NCBI GenBank assembly: GCA_021773795.1
Contig: JAJFJT010000003.1
Span: forward strand, 186,001-250,000
Direction: 5' to 3'
Length of the DNA: 64,000 bases
Source: Gammaproteobacteria bacterium
GTDB lineage: Bacteria; Pseudomonadota; Gammaproteobacteria; HK1
In this document: positions 1 through 9,253 of the stretch, piece after piece
Position numbering within the stretch: position 1 is the first letter of the stretch
Layout of the letters: each line of letters opens with the position of its first letter
Made by a program: the position numbers and the translations under genes
Notes under the pieces: generated by a model
What the model was told of the DNA's origin: nothing
The model's input: only the letters and a program-made list of their open reading frames with translations
The model's database searches: none

Positions 1-1
1 C

Positions 2-457
2 CAGGTGGCCGAAGGTACAACCATTCTGCGTGAGGGTGAGGAACGGCATGCCATATTTCTCATTTTGCAGGGAGATGCCCGGGTAGAACGGACCCATGGA
101 GACTTTAATATCGAGATATCACATCTTGAAGAGGGTGAAATCTTTGGTGAAATGAGTTTCATTGAGGGTTTCGTGGCCAGTGCCGACGTTGTTGCTGCAA
201 GCACCATGAAACTGGCGGTGCTCGAGTCCGCTGTGGTTGAGAGGCTGGCGGTCAATGACCCAAGTTTCAGTGGCCGATTTTACCAGTCGCTTACGGAGAT
301 TCTCTCCGCACGCTTGCGTGAAACCACCACACGGGGCATATCGGAATACACTTGGGGTGGCGGGATACGCCGGGTTCCGGAAAAGGAGGATGCCGATCAA
401 CCGGAGTCGGCATGGACTGGTGGTAGCCCCTTGCGGGACAAGGCCTTCTCTGCCTAA
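2..457 (+). CDS. Cyclic nucleotide-binding domain protein, C-terminal part (5' truncated by window edge)
   Basis: The frame is open from the first base, so the apparent GTG at base 5 is probably internal and the gene starts outside the window. What remains is the second half of a Crp-type cNMP-binding beta-roll followed by a short helix and a polar tail; no DNA-binding helix-turn-helix is visible. The phosphate-binding cassette is recognisable (FGEMSFIEG), but the arginine that contacts the cyclic phosphate in family members is replaced by a small residue (FVASAD). Known members with this change often do not bind cAMP, so a ligand-free or regulatory-subunit role is possible. The TAA stop is the CTAA flank of repeat element A1. 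Confidence 0.7.
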   Translation, partial: QVAEGTTILREGEERHAIFLILQGDARVERTHGDFNIEISHLEEGEIFGEMSFIEGFVASADVVAASTMKLAVLESAVVERLAVNDPSFSGRFYQSLTEILSARLRETTTRGISEYTWGGGIRRVPEKEDADQPESAWTGGSPLRDKAFSA

Positions 458-515
458 GAAAACTCAGTTCTATTCGCGAACTCGCACCTTGAGCCCAGAG
501 TAAATCAGGGCTTCG
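458..515. repeat. Family A short inverted-repeat element, copy A1 (MITE-like)
   Basis: This 58 bp non-coding unit has imperfect inverted ends and aligns along its length with copy A3 at 29621. It is flanked by the direct repeat CTAA (454-457 and 516-519). The left CTAA supplies the TAA stop of the cNMP-domain gene. The right CTAA, read on the minus strand, supplies the TAG stop of the convergent exported-protein gene. No transposase is encoded. Confidence 0.65.
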
Positions 516-893
516 CTAATTCACAAAACAGCGCTGATCGGCGAGGGCGCTGCGTAACTGTCCCAGACGTTGGTATAAGCCCTTCTTTTCCTCTGTGTCC
601 AGGTAAGCACGCGAGGCGGAGTACCCCAGATAGTAAAAGGCTGGGGTAACGATGAGCCCAGCGGCCACCGCCGCTTGATTACGGGGATCGGCCCAATAGC
701 TGGTGGAAGGGCCCTTTAGCCGGGTGTTTAGTACATTGGTTTCACGGTAGAGCTCCCGACAACCCTTCTGGGCATCTGCCAGTTCCTGGGCGGAAACACC
801 TGGCGCAGTGATGGTTGCGAAGGCATGGACACTGGCTAGAGGCAGCAAGGTCATGAGGCTGCAGAGCAGGCTGGAAAACAGGATGCGGGACAT
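516..893 (-). CDS. Small exported protein of unknown function
   Basis: A 125-residue protein. The start at 893 is chosen because GGAGG lies 8 nt upstream of this ATG; a longer in-frame version to 953 lacks such a site. Residues 1-24 form a clear signal peptide ending in SVHA. The mature part has a predicted helical segment rich in charged residues, two cysteines (45 and 122) that could form a disulfide, and a hydrophobic stretch at about 73-93 that may be a membrane hairpin or an amphipathic anchor. I do not recognise the family. It is convergent with the cNMP-domain gene and divergent from the AsmA-like gene, with about 126 bp to the latter. The stop codon is provided by repeat A1. Confidence 0.6.
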   Translation of the reverse strand: MSRILFSSLLCSLMTLLPLASVHAFATITAPGVSAQELADAQKGCRELYRETNVLNTRLKGPSTSYWADPRNQAAVAAGLIVTPAFYYLGYSASRAYLDTEEKKGLYQRLGQLRSALADQRCFVN

Positions 894-1019
894 GAAATTT
901 TTCCTCCAGGCAAAGCTTTGGCTTGTTAGGCAGCTTAGCGGCCAATTCGCCAAACAGTTTAGCTCGCATTGGAGCTGAAGCTCCGCCGCATGTGTAATTT
1001 ATTCCGGGAATATCGTCTG

Positions 1020-3353
1020 ATGCGCTTATTGCGCTGGATTTTCGTCAGCTTTCCTCTACTTCTAGTCTTGATAGCGACCCTGTTTTGGGGGCTGCTCCAT
1101 TCCATAGACCGCAAGGTATACCAACAGGCCCTTGAAATGCAGATTTCAAGGTTAACCGGAAGGGTGTTTCGAATTAAGGGAGCACTGAATATAGAGCTAT
1201 TACCCCGGCCGGCACTGGTGGCCGGTGGTGTGAATCTGGCCAATGCCTCATGGGGTAGTCGGAAACAGATGTTGAAATTGGGCCATCTGCGCATGGAGCT
1301 CGCGCTACGTCCGTTATTGGATGGGCGCATTTCTATCACCCGAGTTGCCGTCTCGGAACTGGATTTATTATTAGAAAAAAGCCCCGAGGGTTTGCCTAAC
1401 TGGCATTTCAACAGTGAGCAGACCGGTAGAGGACAGCAGTTGCTTGGAGATGGCTTTTCCCTGTGGGATATCCGGCAGGTACTTGCCCACAAGGCAAAAC
1501 TAACCATCAAATCAGGAAATGCTCGTGAGCCCGTATATGTCCGGTCAGAGGCATTACAACTTCAGGCGTTGAATCGCACGAGTCCATTGAACATCAATTT
1601 GAAAGGCGAGGCTTTGGGACGAAGTTTCATCTTCTCCGGGGCCATGGAAAATATGTCGCGGCTGCTTGCCAATGAGGCGGTGACTTTTCGAGGCAAGTTC
1701 ATCCATCAGAACTCGGAATTAAATCTTCAGGGGCATTGGGAACGGCCTCTTGATATGGAAAACCCACGCCTGACGCTGGCGGGTGGGGGGCCAGAGCTCG
1801 CAGAAATCATTCCGGATTTGCCAGCCTACATTGCTTCTCTTCCATATCAGTTTGGATTTTCGGCGAGAGCGGATGATTCACGATGGATATTGGATGGAAT
1901 TCGCCTGAGGGTTGGAAAAAACAGCGTGTCTGGCAACCTGACTATCAATCCAGCTAAGGCGCAAGGCCAGTTGGAGGCCTTAACTATGGCTGTGGAGGGC
2001 CCAAAAGTCGGGGTGTTTTTCCCAGCATTAGCCCCGGAAATTATTCCATATTTGTCCGCTTATATTGGCTCTCTTCCGTATCAGTTTGAATTTTCAGCAA
2101 AGACTGATGCTTCGCGATGGGTATTGGATGGAATTCATCTGATTGCTGGAGAAAACAGCGCATCCGGCAGTTTGATTATTGATCCCGGTAAGGAGAAAGG
2201 GCAGTTAGAAGCCTTAACAATGGCTTTTGAAGGGCCAAAAATCGGGGCATTTTTTCCGGAACTACCCTCCTGGGTCGCGACACTCCCTTATCAGCTTTTC
2301 GTTATGGCCAGTGGAGATCTTGAATACTGGAAGCTGAACAAACTTCAACTCAAGGCCGGTAGCAATGACTTGACGGGAAATGGAACCGTGGACTGGAGCG
2401 GAAAAAGACCACGGATTGTGGGTGAATTGCATTCCGTAGGGTTGGAGTTTCCGCCTGGGGTGCCCACGGAAAAAGAGCCGCTCGTGGAGCACCCGACTGG
2501 AAAAAAAGGCCTGTTTAGTACGGAAGAGATCGGTCGCGATGCCTTGTCATGGGTAGATGGAAATCTGACCGCAACGGTACAGGCATTGAACAATGCTGTG
2601 CTGCCCATAAGAAATCTGCAGGCCAGACTGCAACTGGAAAATGGTCAACTGCAACTGAGTTCGCTGCAACTGGCTGTTGCTGAAGGAACACTTACGGCTT
2701 CCGGGAGTATTAAATCCGCTGGGTTTGCACTCAAGGCAAAGGCAAAGAAGCTGGACTTGCCCCAATTGACGAGACAACTTGGGGTGGATGCGGAAGAACT
2801 TGGCGGGAAGGTCGATTTTGCTTTTGATTTGAAGGCCGAGGGTCATTCACCCGCGATGCTCGCCGGGAGCCTCAATGGCGATGTGAAGGTGCTGCTGACT
2901 GACGGACATGTGCGGGCCGGGATGCATGACTATCTGGTGGGGGGGCTTAGCTCTGTGCTGGGTGCTCTCTTTAGTAAACAGTCGGATACCTCGAAGATAC
3001 ATTGTGCCGTTGCCCATATGCGTTTCCAGCAAGGTGTTGGTAAAAGCATTTTGTTGGCGGTGGACACCGAGCATTCACTCTTGAAGGGGGAGGGGGAGCT
3101 CAATTTGCGGGAGGAAAGCCTGGATTTTCTGGTAACACCCAAGCCCAAAGGGGTGACTCTAAATCTGGGTGTGCCGCTGACGATTCAAGGCCCGATGCGA
3201 AAGCCCACAGTGACACCTCAGGCTTTGGGTGCGGCGCGCAAGATCGGTGGGTTGCTCGGGATTATCTTTTTCCCACCCGCCGCCCTGTTGGGGCTAGGAG
3301 AACTGGGGGCTGGAGAATCCCCAGCTTGCAGCAAGATGCTCGGAGAAAATTAG
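1020..3353 (+). CDS. AsmA family outer-membrane/lipid-homeostasis protein
   Basis: About 777 residues with an N-terminal signal anchor (residues 5-27, LLRW then a hydrophobic run) followed by a long beta-rich periplasmic body. The AsmA N-domain features (LPRPALVAGGVNLAN, LRMELALRPLLDGRISI) and the AsmA C-terminal region (GSIKSAGFALKAKAKKLDL onward, ending in LGVPLTIQGPMRKP) are both visible. The family is implicated in moving or organising envelope lipids. The centre carries a tandem duplication of about 78 residues (about 264-341 and 342-419, plus a degenerate third unit). The start is uncertain: ATG 1020 best fits family N-termini, but ATG 990 and TTG 969 are in frame. A long inverted repeat lies between it and the convergent rne gene. 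Confidence 0.8.
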   Translation: MRLLRWIFVSFPLLLVLIATLFWGLLHSIDRKVYQQALEMQISRLTGRVFRIKGALNIELLPRPALVAGGVNLANASWGSRKQMLKLGHLRMELALRPLLDGRISITRVAVSELDLLLEKSPEGLPNWHFNSEQTGRGQQLLGDGFSLWDIRQVLAHKAKLTIKSGNAREPVYVRSEALQLQALNRTSPLNINLKGEALGRSFIFSGAMENMSRLLANEAVTFRGKFIHQNSELNLQGHWERPLDMENPRLTLAGGGPELAEIIPDLPAYIASLPYQFGFSARADDSRWILDGIRLRVGKNSVSGNLTINPAKAQGQLEALTMAVEGPKVGVFFPALAPEIIPYLSAYIGSLPYQFEFSAKTDASRWVLDGIHLIAGENSASGSLIIDPGKEKGQLEALTMAFEGPKIGAFFPELPSWVATLPYQLFVMASGDLEYWKLNKLQLKAGSNDLTGNGTVDWSGKRPRIVGELHSVGLEFPPGVPTEKEPLVEHPTGKKGLFSTEEIGRDALSWVDGNLTATVQALNNAVLPIRNLQARLQLENGQLQLSSLQLAVAEGTLTASGSIKSAGFALKAKAKKLDLPQLTRQLGVDAEELGGKVDFAFDLKAEGHSPAMLAGSLNGDVKVLLTDGHVRAGMHDYLVGGLSSVLGALFSKQSDTSKIHCAVAHMRFQQGVGKSILLAVDTEHSLLKGEGELNLREESLDFLVTPKPKGVTLNLGVPLTIQGPMRKPTVTPQALGAARKIGGLLGIIFFPPAALLGLGELGAGESPACSKMLGEN

Positions 3354-3360
3354 CAGTGTG

Positions 3361-3458
3361 TCGGATTAAGGCCCCTGCTCTATGCCTGAGCTTGCATCTT
3401 GCATCGCAAGCTACCGCATCAGGAATAGAATAGGGGGCCTTCCATAGATTTAATCCGA
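3361..3458. terminator. Long nested inverted repeat between convergent asmA-like and rne genes
   Basis: The outer arms TCGGATTAA (3361-3369) and TTAATCCGA (3450-3458) enclose further complementary arms (AAGGCCCC with GGGGGCCTT, CTCTATGCCTGA with TCAGGAATAGA) and an inner hairpin GCTTGC/GCAAGC. The structure can form on either strand and could end both transcripts, although no strong T-run follows. The rne TAA stop lies inside the right arm. The end sequence resembles the family B terminus (TGTCGGACTTAG), so this may be a decayed relative of that family. Confidence 0.5.
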
Positions 3459-6008
3459 GGCGTCTTTAGTGGGTGTAGATGCCTGCCTGTTGTCCGAACT
3501 TGCGGCTGGTGCCTTGTCGGGGCTTTTAGGTGGAGGCGCGGATGATGCAACAGCTGCCGGTGGTGTTGGTTGAACCGGTTTAGGGGCTGATGCCGACGCA
3601 TTGGTAGCCGGCTTTATAGGTTTGGCCTGAACCGGTGTCTCCGGTATTTTCGGTGCTACGGCCGGTTTTTCTGTGCTTGTATTCTCCAGCCGTTCTTCCG
3701 CTTTAGGGCGCGTTGCGGTTACTTTAGCCTTGCTGGGCTCTGCCGGCGGGGTTGATGGTTTGGCATGAGTTTCGGTTGCCGGTGGAGTTCTTACACTTTT
3801 TGCCTGCTCCGAGGCCTTTGGAGGTGTTGGTTTTTCCTCTTTGCTTACCGGAGCCTTGGGTTTTGCATCCACGGGAGCGGTTTTACTTTCTGCTGAGCTT
3901 TCGCTCCCTCCGGCAGCCGCCTGAGGGTTCCGGGCCCGTCCGCGACCCCGTCCACGACCACCTCGACGGCGTCCACGACGGGGTGTGTTAGCAGATTGTT
4001 CCTGCCCCGATTGTGGCCCATTCCCACTAGTCGTTTCCTGATTTTCTTTGGCCGGTTCTGCTTTGGCAGTCCCGTTTTTTTGTGCTGATGCAGAATTGCC
4101 TGGCTTGTCTCTCTGACCATTATTACTGCGCTGCTCATCAGGGTGGCGTCTGGCCGCGCCACCTCGCCGCCCACCACCACGGCGGCGATTGCCCGCCGGC
4201 CGTTGGCCCTGCGCTTGCTGGCGTCCACCTCTACGCGGGCTCCTAGCGCGCCCGGCCGGTGTCTTGGCTTTATCTTCAGTGGGCACCGAGGGTGCCTTTT
4301 CCTCTACGGGTTTCTTCTCGTTGCTAAACAGGCTGGACAGAAATTTCTTGATAAGGCCCGTTTCTTCTTTTTCGACGGTGTCCGTCGTGGCGACGGGGGT
4401 CTCCCGCACAACACCCTTAACCGCTGGTTCCTGCACGCGCGCCGGAGCTTTATCGCCAAGCAGTTCCATTTCAGCTTCCGGGGCGCTCTCGCCCAGTTTA
4501 TAGCTTGGCTGTGTCTGAGTTTTGTGCTGTTTATCGCCCTCACGCACCCGTTCGATGATGTAGTTCGGGGATTCAAGAGCAGGGTCGGGTACCAGGATGA
4601 TGTGTATGCCTTGGCGTTTTTCCATTTCGTGGATGCTCTTTCGCTTTTCATTGAGCAGAAAGACACCGACGTTCAACGGTACTTTGACTAAAATCTTGCC
4701 GGTTTTTTCCTTCAGCGCTTCCTCGTCGATGATGCGTAGGATGGATAGAGCGAGGGATTCAGCGCTGCGAATCTGGCCGTGCCCGTTACAGCGTGGACAG
4801 ACGCTCAGGCTGGATTCACCCAAAGAGGGGCGTAGCCGTTGCCGGGACATTTCCAGCAGGCCAAAGCGCGAGATTCTAGCCACCTGTATGCGTGCCCGAT
4901 CCGGGCGTAGCGCATCGCGCAGGCGCTGTTCCACTGCGCGCTGATTACGGGCGGGATTCATATCGATAAAATCGATGACGACAAGCCCGCCTAGGTCACG
5001 CAGGCGCAATTGAAGGGCGATTTCGTCCGCAGCTTCCAGGTTGGTGTTAAGGGCTGTTTCCTCAATATCACCCCCCTTGGTTGCCCGTGCCGAGTTGATA
5101 TCTATGGATACCAGTGCCTCGGTGTGATCAATGACCAGAGAGCCACCAGAGGGTAAGTTGATGGAGTGACCGAAGGCCGATTCAATCTGGCTTTCTATCT
5201 GATAGCGGCTAAATAGAGGGGTGCTGTCCTCATAGAACTTAACCTTGGGCAAGTTATGCGGCATGACCTGACGAACAAATTCTTTTGCCTCATCATGAAG
5301 AGCCTGGTCATCGATAAGAATCTCGCCAATATCCCGCCGAAAATGGTCCCGGATGGCGCGGATAATAAGATTGCTTTCCTGGTGAATGAGTGCGGGTGGA
5401 GATTGCTCCTTGGAGGCCGTGTCGATGGCACTCCAAAGCTGCAACAGATAATCGAGATCCGCCTGTAGTTCCTCTGCATTGCGGCCTACCCCGGCGGTGC
5501 GGACGATGAGACCCATACCTTCGGGAAGTTCCAGACTGCTGAGAGCCTCTCGAAGGTTGCTACGCTCTTCCCCCTCTACTCGGCGGGAGATGCCACCAGC
5601 ACGCGGATTATTGGGCATCAATACTAGGTAACGTCCGGCCAGGCTGATGAAGGTGGTCAGCGCGGCACCCTTATTACCGCGTTCTTCCTTGTCTACCTGA
5701 ATCAGTAGTTTTTGGCCTTCTCGAAGAACATCTTTAATGGATGGGCGGCCACCACCGGAAGTATCTTTGGTCTTGAAGTATTGCCGCGAGACTTCTTTAA
5801 ACGGTAAAAACCCATGCCGCTTGGAACCATAATCAACAAAGGCTGCTTCCAGGCTGGGTTCAATGCGAGTGATTTTCGCCAGGTAAATATTGGCCTTTTT
5901 CTGGCCTCGGGACGGTACCTCTATATCAAGGTTGCTAAGGCGCTGGCCATCGGCAATGGCGACCCGAAGCTCTTCCGGCTGGGTCGCATTGATTAGCATT
6001 CTTTTCAT
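3450..6008 (-). CDS. rne: Ribonuclease E
   Basis: An endoribonuclease of 852 residues that initiates mRNA decay and processes rRNA and tRNA at the inner membrane. The start at 6008 (MKRMLINAT) has GGAG 7 nt upstream; the longer open frame to 6188 is leader. The S1 RNA-binding domain spans about 37-125. The catalytic aspartates fall at D303 ([11 protein letters not shown]) and D346 (VVIDFIDM), and the zinc-link cysteines at C404/C407 (CPRCNGHG), matching the Escherichia coli numbering. After about residue 520 the protein is low-complexity, rich in Arg, Pro, Ala and Lys, as in degradosome scaffold tails, though shorter than the 1061-residue E. coli enzyme. It diverges from rluC across a leader of about 500 nt, which suggests the known 5'-UTR autoregulation of rne. 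Confidence 0.95.
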   Translation of the reverse strand: MKRMLINATQPEELRVAIADGQRLSNLDIEVPSRGQKKANIYLAKITRIEPSLEAAFVDYGSKRHGFLPFKEVSRQYFKTKDTSGGGRPSIKDVLREGQKLLIQVDKEERGNKGAALTTFISLAGRYLVLMPNNPRAGGISRRVEGEERSNLREALSSLELPEGMGLIVRTAGVGRNAEELQADLDYLLQLWSAIDTASKEQSPPALIHQESNLIIRAIRDHFRRDIGEILIDDQALHDEAKEFVRQVMPHNLPKVKFYEDSTPLFSRYQIESQIESAFGHSINLPSGGSLVIDHTEALVSIDINSARATKGGDIEETALNTNLEAADEIALQLRLRDLGGLVVIDFIDMNPARNQRAVEQRLRDALRPDRARIQVARISRFGLLEMSRQRLRPSLGESSLSVCPRCNGHGQIRSAESLALSILRIIDEEALKEKTGKILVKVPLNVGVFLLNEKRKSIHEMEKRQGIHIILVPDPALESPNYIIERVREGDKQHKTQTQPSYKLGESAPEAEMELLGDKAPARVQEPAVKGVVRETPVATTDTVEKEETGLIKKFLSSLFSNEKKPVEEKAPSVPTEDKAKTPAGRARSPRRGGRQQAQGQRPAGNRRRGGGRRGGAARRHPDEQRSNNGQRDKPGNSASAQKNGTAKAEPAKENQETTSGNGPQSGQEQSANTPRRGRRRGGRGRGRGRARNPQAAAGGSESSAESKTAPVDAKPKAPVSKEEKPTPPKASEQAKSVRTPPATETHAKPSTPPAEPSKAKVTATRPKAEERLENTSTEKPAVAPKIPETPVQAKPIKPATNASASAPKPVQPTPPAAVASSAPPPKSPDKAPAASSDNRQASTPTKDASD

Positions 6009-6522
6009 CAGTTCTCCTGGGCCACACGGGGGCCCGGTCGACATTGCGAGCGGACACGCGCGTGGCTGACTGATTCGTGCCATGGCGGGAGCGGTGGGGG
6101 TGGGCGCAGCGCGCCCGGGATAGGGGGGAAACCAGAACCCAATGAGGTTTTCTGGAATATACGGCGGACAACCCGTCGCCAGATCCAAATCCTATAAAAG
6201 CAACTCTAAGATGCTGACGCGCCTGATAAAATCAGGCGTTCCGGGGAAATTTTCCCTGGGGTTGCTTCACGCGGCCAAGCCTGCGTGAACGGTTGCGCAG
6301 GGCAATCCGCCAATGGCGAATCCCGCGCAATACCACGGCCCCCTGGCCGTCAAATTCCGCTCGTGCCGTCCGTCTACATCACGGATAACAACGAATCTAT
6401 TCTTTAAAAATAAAGGGCGCATAACCTTGCTTATAAAGACGCCCCGGGGCGGCCGATGTTACGCATCGTACCGCGACAATAATTCTTGCTACAGTGGTTA
6501 AGCAATATACTGAGCGCCGCCG
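6009..6522 (-). promoter_or_regulatory. Long structured 5' leader of rne
   Basis: About 510 nt separate the predicted transcription start (about 6516) from the rne ATG, with no supported gene inside. The visible stem-loops are GCCTGAT/ATCAGGC (6221-6227 with 6231-6237), GGGAAA/TTTCCC (about 6244-6256), TTCACGC/GCGTGAA (6266-6272 with 6283-6289), and TTGCGC with GCGCAA near 6292-6338. In E. coli the rne leader (361 nt, stem-loops hp2/hp3) lets RNase E cleave its own message. A comparable role here is inferred from position and structure, not from sequence identity. Confidence 0.55.
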
Positions 6523-6551
6523 ACTATAGCATGCGGGTCTGGCGCGTCAAA
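6523..6551 (-). promoter_or_regulatory. Sigma-70 promoter for rne
   Basis: On the minus strand, TTTGAC (6546-6551) and TATAGT (6523-6528) are separated by exactly 17 nt, a near-consensus vegetative promoter. Transcription would start near 6516 and run through the long rne leader. On the opposite strand a weaker extended -10 (TGCTATCAT, 6553-6561) could serve rluC, but it has no good -35. Confidence 0.7.
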
Positions 6552-6642
6552 CTGCTATCATGCGTTCTATGCCGAGCCCGCTTTTTCATCCTGCCATATC
6601 CTCCGTGCCCGGGCCTGCCCATCGTTTAATTGAGGTTGGCCT

Positions 6643-7620
6643 ATGAGCCAGGAGCAATCCGGGCAGATTCGCTCGGCAGTCCAGTTGGTGGAGATTGATA
6701 GCCATCACGAAGGCCAGCGGATCGATAATTTCCTGCTTTATTGCCTGAAAGATATTCCCAAGACTCGCATCTATCGCATCCTTCGCAAAGGCGAGGTGCG
6801 GGTAAACAAGGGGCGGATTCGTCAGGGATATCGCCTGCAAAAGGGCGATATCGTACGTATCCCCCCGCTATTGCGACGTCCGGCCCAGGCACCACCGCCG
6901 CGTAATGAGAAACTGCTACAACGCCTTGCCAGCAGAATTCTCCAGGAAGACAAACGCCTGCTGGTATTGAATAAACCCGCCGGCATTGCCGTTCACGGGG
7001 GCAGCGGGATTAGTCTGGGGGTGATCGAGGCACTGAGGGCATTGCGTGGCGTGGGTGCTTACCTGGAATTGGTGCATCGCCTGGATCGGGAAACTTCTGG
7101 TTGCCTGGTGATCGCCAAGCGGCGCAGTACTTTGCGTCATCTGCATCTGTGCCTGCGGGAGCAACGGGTAAGCAAGTGCTATTTTGCCCTGGTCAAAGGG
7201 CGCTGGACTGAGCGCCAGGTGGTCACCGGTGCGTTGCGTAAATACGGCTCTCGCTCCGGTGAGCGAGTGGTGCGCATGGAGGCGGGTGGAAAGCCGGCAA
7301 CTACACGCTTTGAGCCACTGGCAAGTACCGCCACATACAGCTTGATGAGGGTCAAACCACTGACTGGACGAACCCACCAGATTCGTGTCCATGCGGCGGA
7401 GGTGGGTCATCCCATTGCCGGGGATTCCAAATATGGCGATGCCGAGTTTAATCGTGAAATGCGCGATCGTGGCGGCCTGAAAAGGCTGTTTCTCCACGCT
7501 GCCAGCCTGGAATATCCGGCGGCAGAGGATGGTGAAAAAATCCTTTTGCAGGCCCCACTGGATGATGATCTTGGGCGCGCCCTGAAAAAACTGGGTCTTA
7601 GCGCGAGTTACGAGTCATGA
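6643..7620 (+). CDS. rluC: 23S rRNA pseudouridine synthase RluC
   Basis: A 325-residue protein that converts uridines 955, 2504 and 2580 of 23S rRNA to pseudouridine (E. coli numbering). An N-terminal S4 RNA-binding domain (about 25-85, with RIDNFLL and GEVRVN) precedes the catalytic domain, whose aspartate is D148 in HRLDRETSG. The RxHQIRVH motif follows near residue 243. GAGG lies 8 nt before the ATG. The divergent rne-rluC arrangement is widely conserved in gammaproteobacteria. Its stop overlaps the next gene by four bases. Confidence 0.93.
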   Translation: MSQEQSGQIRSAVQLVEIDSHHEGQRIDNFLLYCLKDIPKTRIYRILRKGEVRVNKGRIRQGYRLQKGDIVRIPPLLRRPAQAPPPRNEKLLQRLASRILQEDKRLLVLNKPAGIAVHGGSGISLGVIEALRALRGVGAYLELVHRLDRETSGCLVIAKRRSTLRHLHLCLREQRVSKCYFALVKGRWTERQVVTGALRKYGSRSGERVVRMEAGGKPATTRFEPLASTATYSLMRVKPLTGRTHQIRVHAAEVGHPIAGDSKYGDAEFNREMRDRGGLKRLFLHAASLEYPAAEDGEKILLQAPLDDDLGRALKKLGLSASYES

Positions 7621-8282
7621 TCAAAGAGAAACGCCTGCTGGTGTTTGACTGGGATGGCACCCTGCTTGATTCCACCGCCGGGATCGTCGCGGCTGCCCAG
7701 GCAGCCACTACGGATCTGGATATTGAACAGCCATCGGAGGAGCGCATCCGCGCGATCATTGGCCTCAATCTGGCAGATGCCATCGCAAGATTATTTCCCA
7801 GAGAAGATTCGAGCTTCTGTGAGGCCTTCCGACAGTGTTATAGGATACGTTTTTCCGAAATCCATCAACATTCGCCAACCGAGCTATTCCCCGAGGTGCG
7901 TTCAGTGCTGCAAGCGCTGGAGGGTTTGGGTTATATCCTGGCCATTGCTACCGGCAAGGCACGCAGGGGCTTTGAGTTGGAGGCCGGGCGTACCGGTGTA
8001 GACGGTCATTTTCGGACCACCCGCTGTGCCGACGAAGCGCCCTCCAAACCCCACCCGGCGATGCTGTTACAGATTATGGAAGAATTGGGCATGGAGTCGG
8101 GACAGACCATCATGATCGGCGATACCGACTACGATCTGGAAATGGCCGAACGTGCGGGGGTTGCGGCGGTGGCGGTGAGTTATGGCGCCCATCCCCGTGA
8201 GCGGCTACTGGCGCGAGCGCCAGCCACTTGCCTTGAAAACCTGAATGAACTGCCTGCCTGGCTACATAAGGACGCGTGTTGA
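7617..8282 (+). CDS. HAD-superfamily phosphatase, phosphoglycolate phosphatase-like
   Basis: A 221-residue cytoplasmic hydrolase. HAD motif I is FDWDGTLLDS (nucleophile D11, acid D13), motif II is the ATGK segment near residue 103, motif III is the lysine near PSKPHP, and motif IV is IGDTDYDLEMA. An alpha-helical cap follows motif I, as in Gph/YcjU-type enzymes. The substrate cannot be read from sequence. Overlap with rluC is four bases (ATGA), and it abuts the next gene as TGATG, so the three genes are probably co-translated. Confidence 0.8.
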   Translation: MIKEKRLLVFDWDGTLLDSTAGIVAAAQAATTDLDIEQPSEERIRAIIGLNLADAIARLFPREDSSFCEAFRQCYRIRFSEIHQHSPTELFPEVRSVLQALEGLGYILAIATGKARRGFELEAGRTGVDGHFRTTRCADEAPSKPHPAMLLQIMEELGMESGQTIMIGDTDYDLEMAERAGVAAVAVSYGAHPRERLLARAPATCLENLNELPAWLHKDAC

Positions 8283-9253
8283 TGGATGAGAACGAGTGGG
8301 ACCCGGTTAGTGCGAAGCCTAATGTGGATATGGTCTGGGAGCGTAAGGTGCTGGATAAACTGGCTTTTGCGGCAATTTCCGAACAGCGTCGCGCTCGGCG
8401 TTGGGGAATATTTTTCAAGCTGGCCAGCCTCGCTTATGTGGGCTTGCTACTGTGGTTTTATCTGCCCTGGCAGGGCCTTTCTCCAACCATGGGGGAAACC
8501 CATAGCGCGCTGGTGGATATTCGTGGCGTGATCTCGGCAGATAGCGAGGCGAACGCTGATCGTGTGGCTGCCGGCTTGCGTGCGGCCTTTGAGGATGAAA
8601 ATACTGCGGGCGTCATCCTGCGTATTAATAGCCCCGGGGGTAGTCCAGTGCAGGCGGGTTATATCAATGATGAAATCCGGCGACTGAGAAAGAAATATCC
8701 GGATATTCCCCTTTATACGGTTATCTCCGATGTGTGCGCCTCGGGGGGATACTACATCGCCGTGGCGGGGGACCGGATCTATGCAGACAAATCCAGCATC
8801 GTCGGTTCCATTGGTGTGCTGATGAATGGTTTTGGTTTTGTGGACGGGATGAAAAAACTCGGCGTGGAGCGGCGATTATTGACGGCCGGCAAGCACAAGG
8901 GCTTGATGGACCCGTTTTCACCACTTGAGAAGGTGGAGCGAACACACATCCAACGCCTGCTCGACCAGATGCATACCCAATTTATCCAGGTGGTGAAAAA
9001 TGGCCGGGGCGATCGTCTTAAAGGGGGCGAAAATCTCTTTAGCGGCCTTATCTGGAGCGGTGAGGAAAGCGTAGAACTGGGATTGGTGGATGCTCTGGGT
9101 AGTGCCGGTTATGTAGCGCGAGAGGTGATCGGTGTAGCCGAGATCGTCAACTTTAGCATTCGCAAGGGTTATCTGGAACGCATCAGTGAGGGCATAGGTA
9201 GCGCGGTGGCGAGAACGCTGTCAAGCGAGTTGTCCTTCAGTCTACCGCGGTGA
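8282..9253 (+). CDS. SppA-type signal peptide peptidase (S49 family, short form)
   Basis: About 323 residues. ATG 8282 overlaps the upstream stop by one base and has AAGGA 9 nt before it; a GTG two codons earlier is in frame but less likely. A single transmembrane segment at about 44-63 anchors a periplasmic protease domain. The catalytic serine is S154 in CASGGYY, and the partner lysine lies in the TAGKHKG segment near 206. The 50-residue Ser-Lys spacing is that of the single-domain Bacillus-type SppA, not the double-domain E. coli enzyme. The family degrades cleaved signal peptides in the membrane. The last 12 bases overlap the convergent maf-like gene. Confidence 0.87.
   Translation: MDENEWDPVSAKPNVDMVWERKVLDKLAFAAISEQRRARRWGIFFKLASLAYVGLLLWFYLPWQGLSPTMGETHSALVDIRGVISADSEANADRVAAGLRAAFEDENTAGVILRINSPGGSPVQAGYINDEIRRLRKKYPDIPLYTVISDVCASGGYYIAVAGDRIYADKSSIVGSIGVLMNGFGFVDGMKKLGVERRLLTAGKHKGLMDPFSPLEKVERTHIQRLLDQMHTQFIQVVKNGRGDRLKGGENLFSGLIWSGEESVELGLVDALGSAGYVAREVIGVAEIVNFSIRKGYLERISEGIGSAVARTLSSELSFSLPR

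Noticed and set aside
6553-6561. Extended -10 promoter for rluC
   Set aside because: TGCTATCAT is present but no acceptable -35 lies upstream, and the site overlaps the rne -35. Too weak to list.
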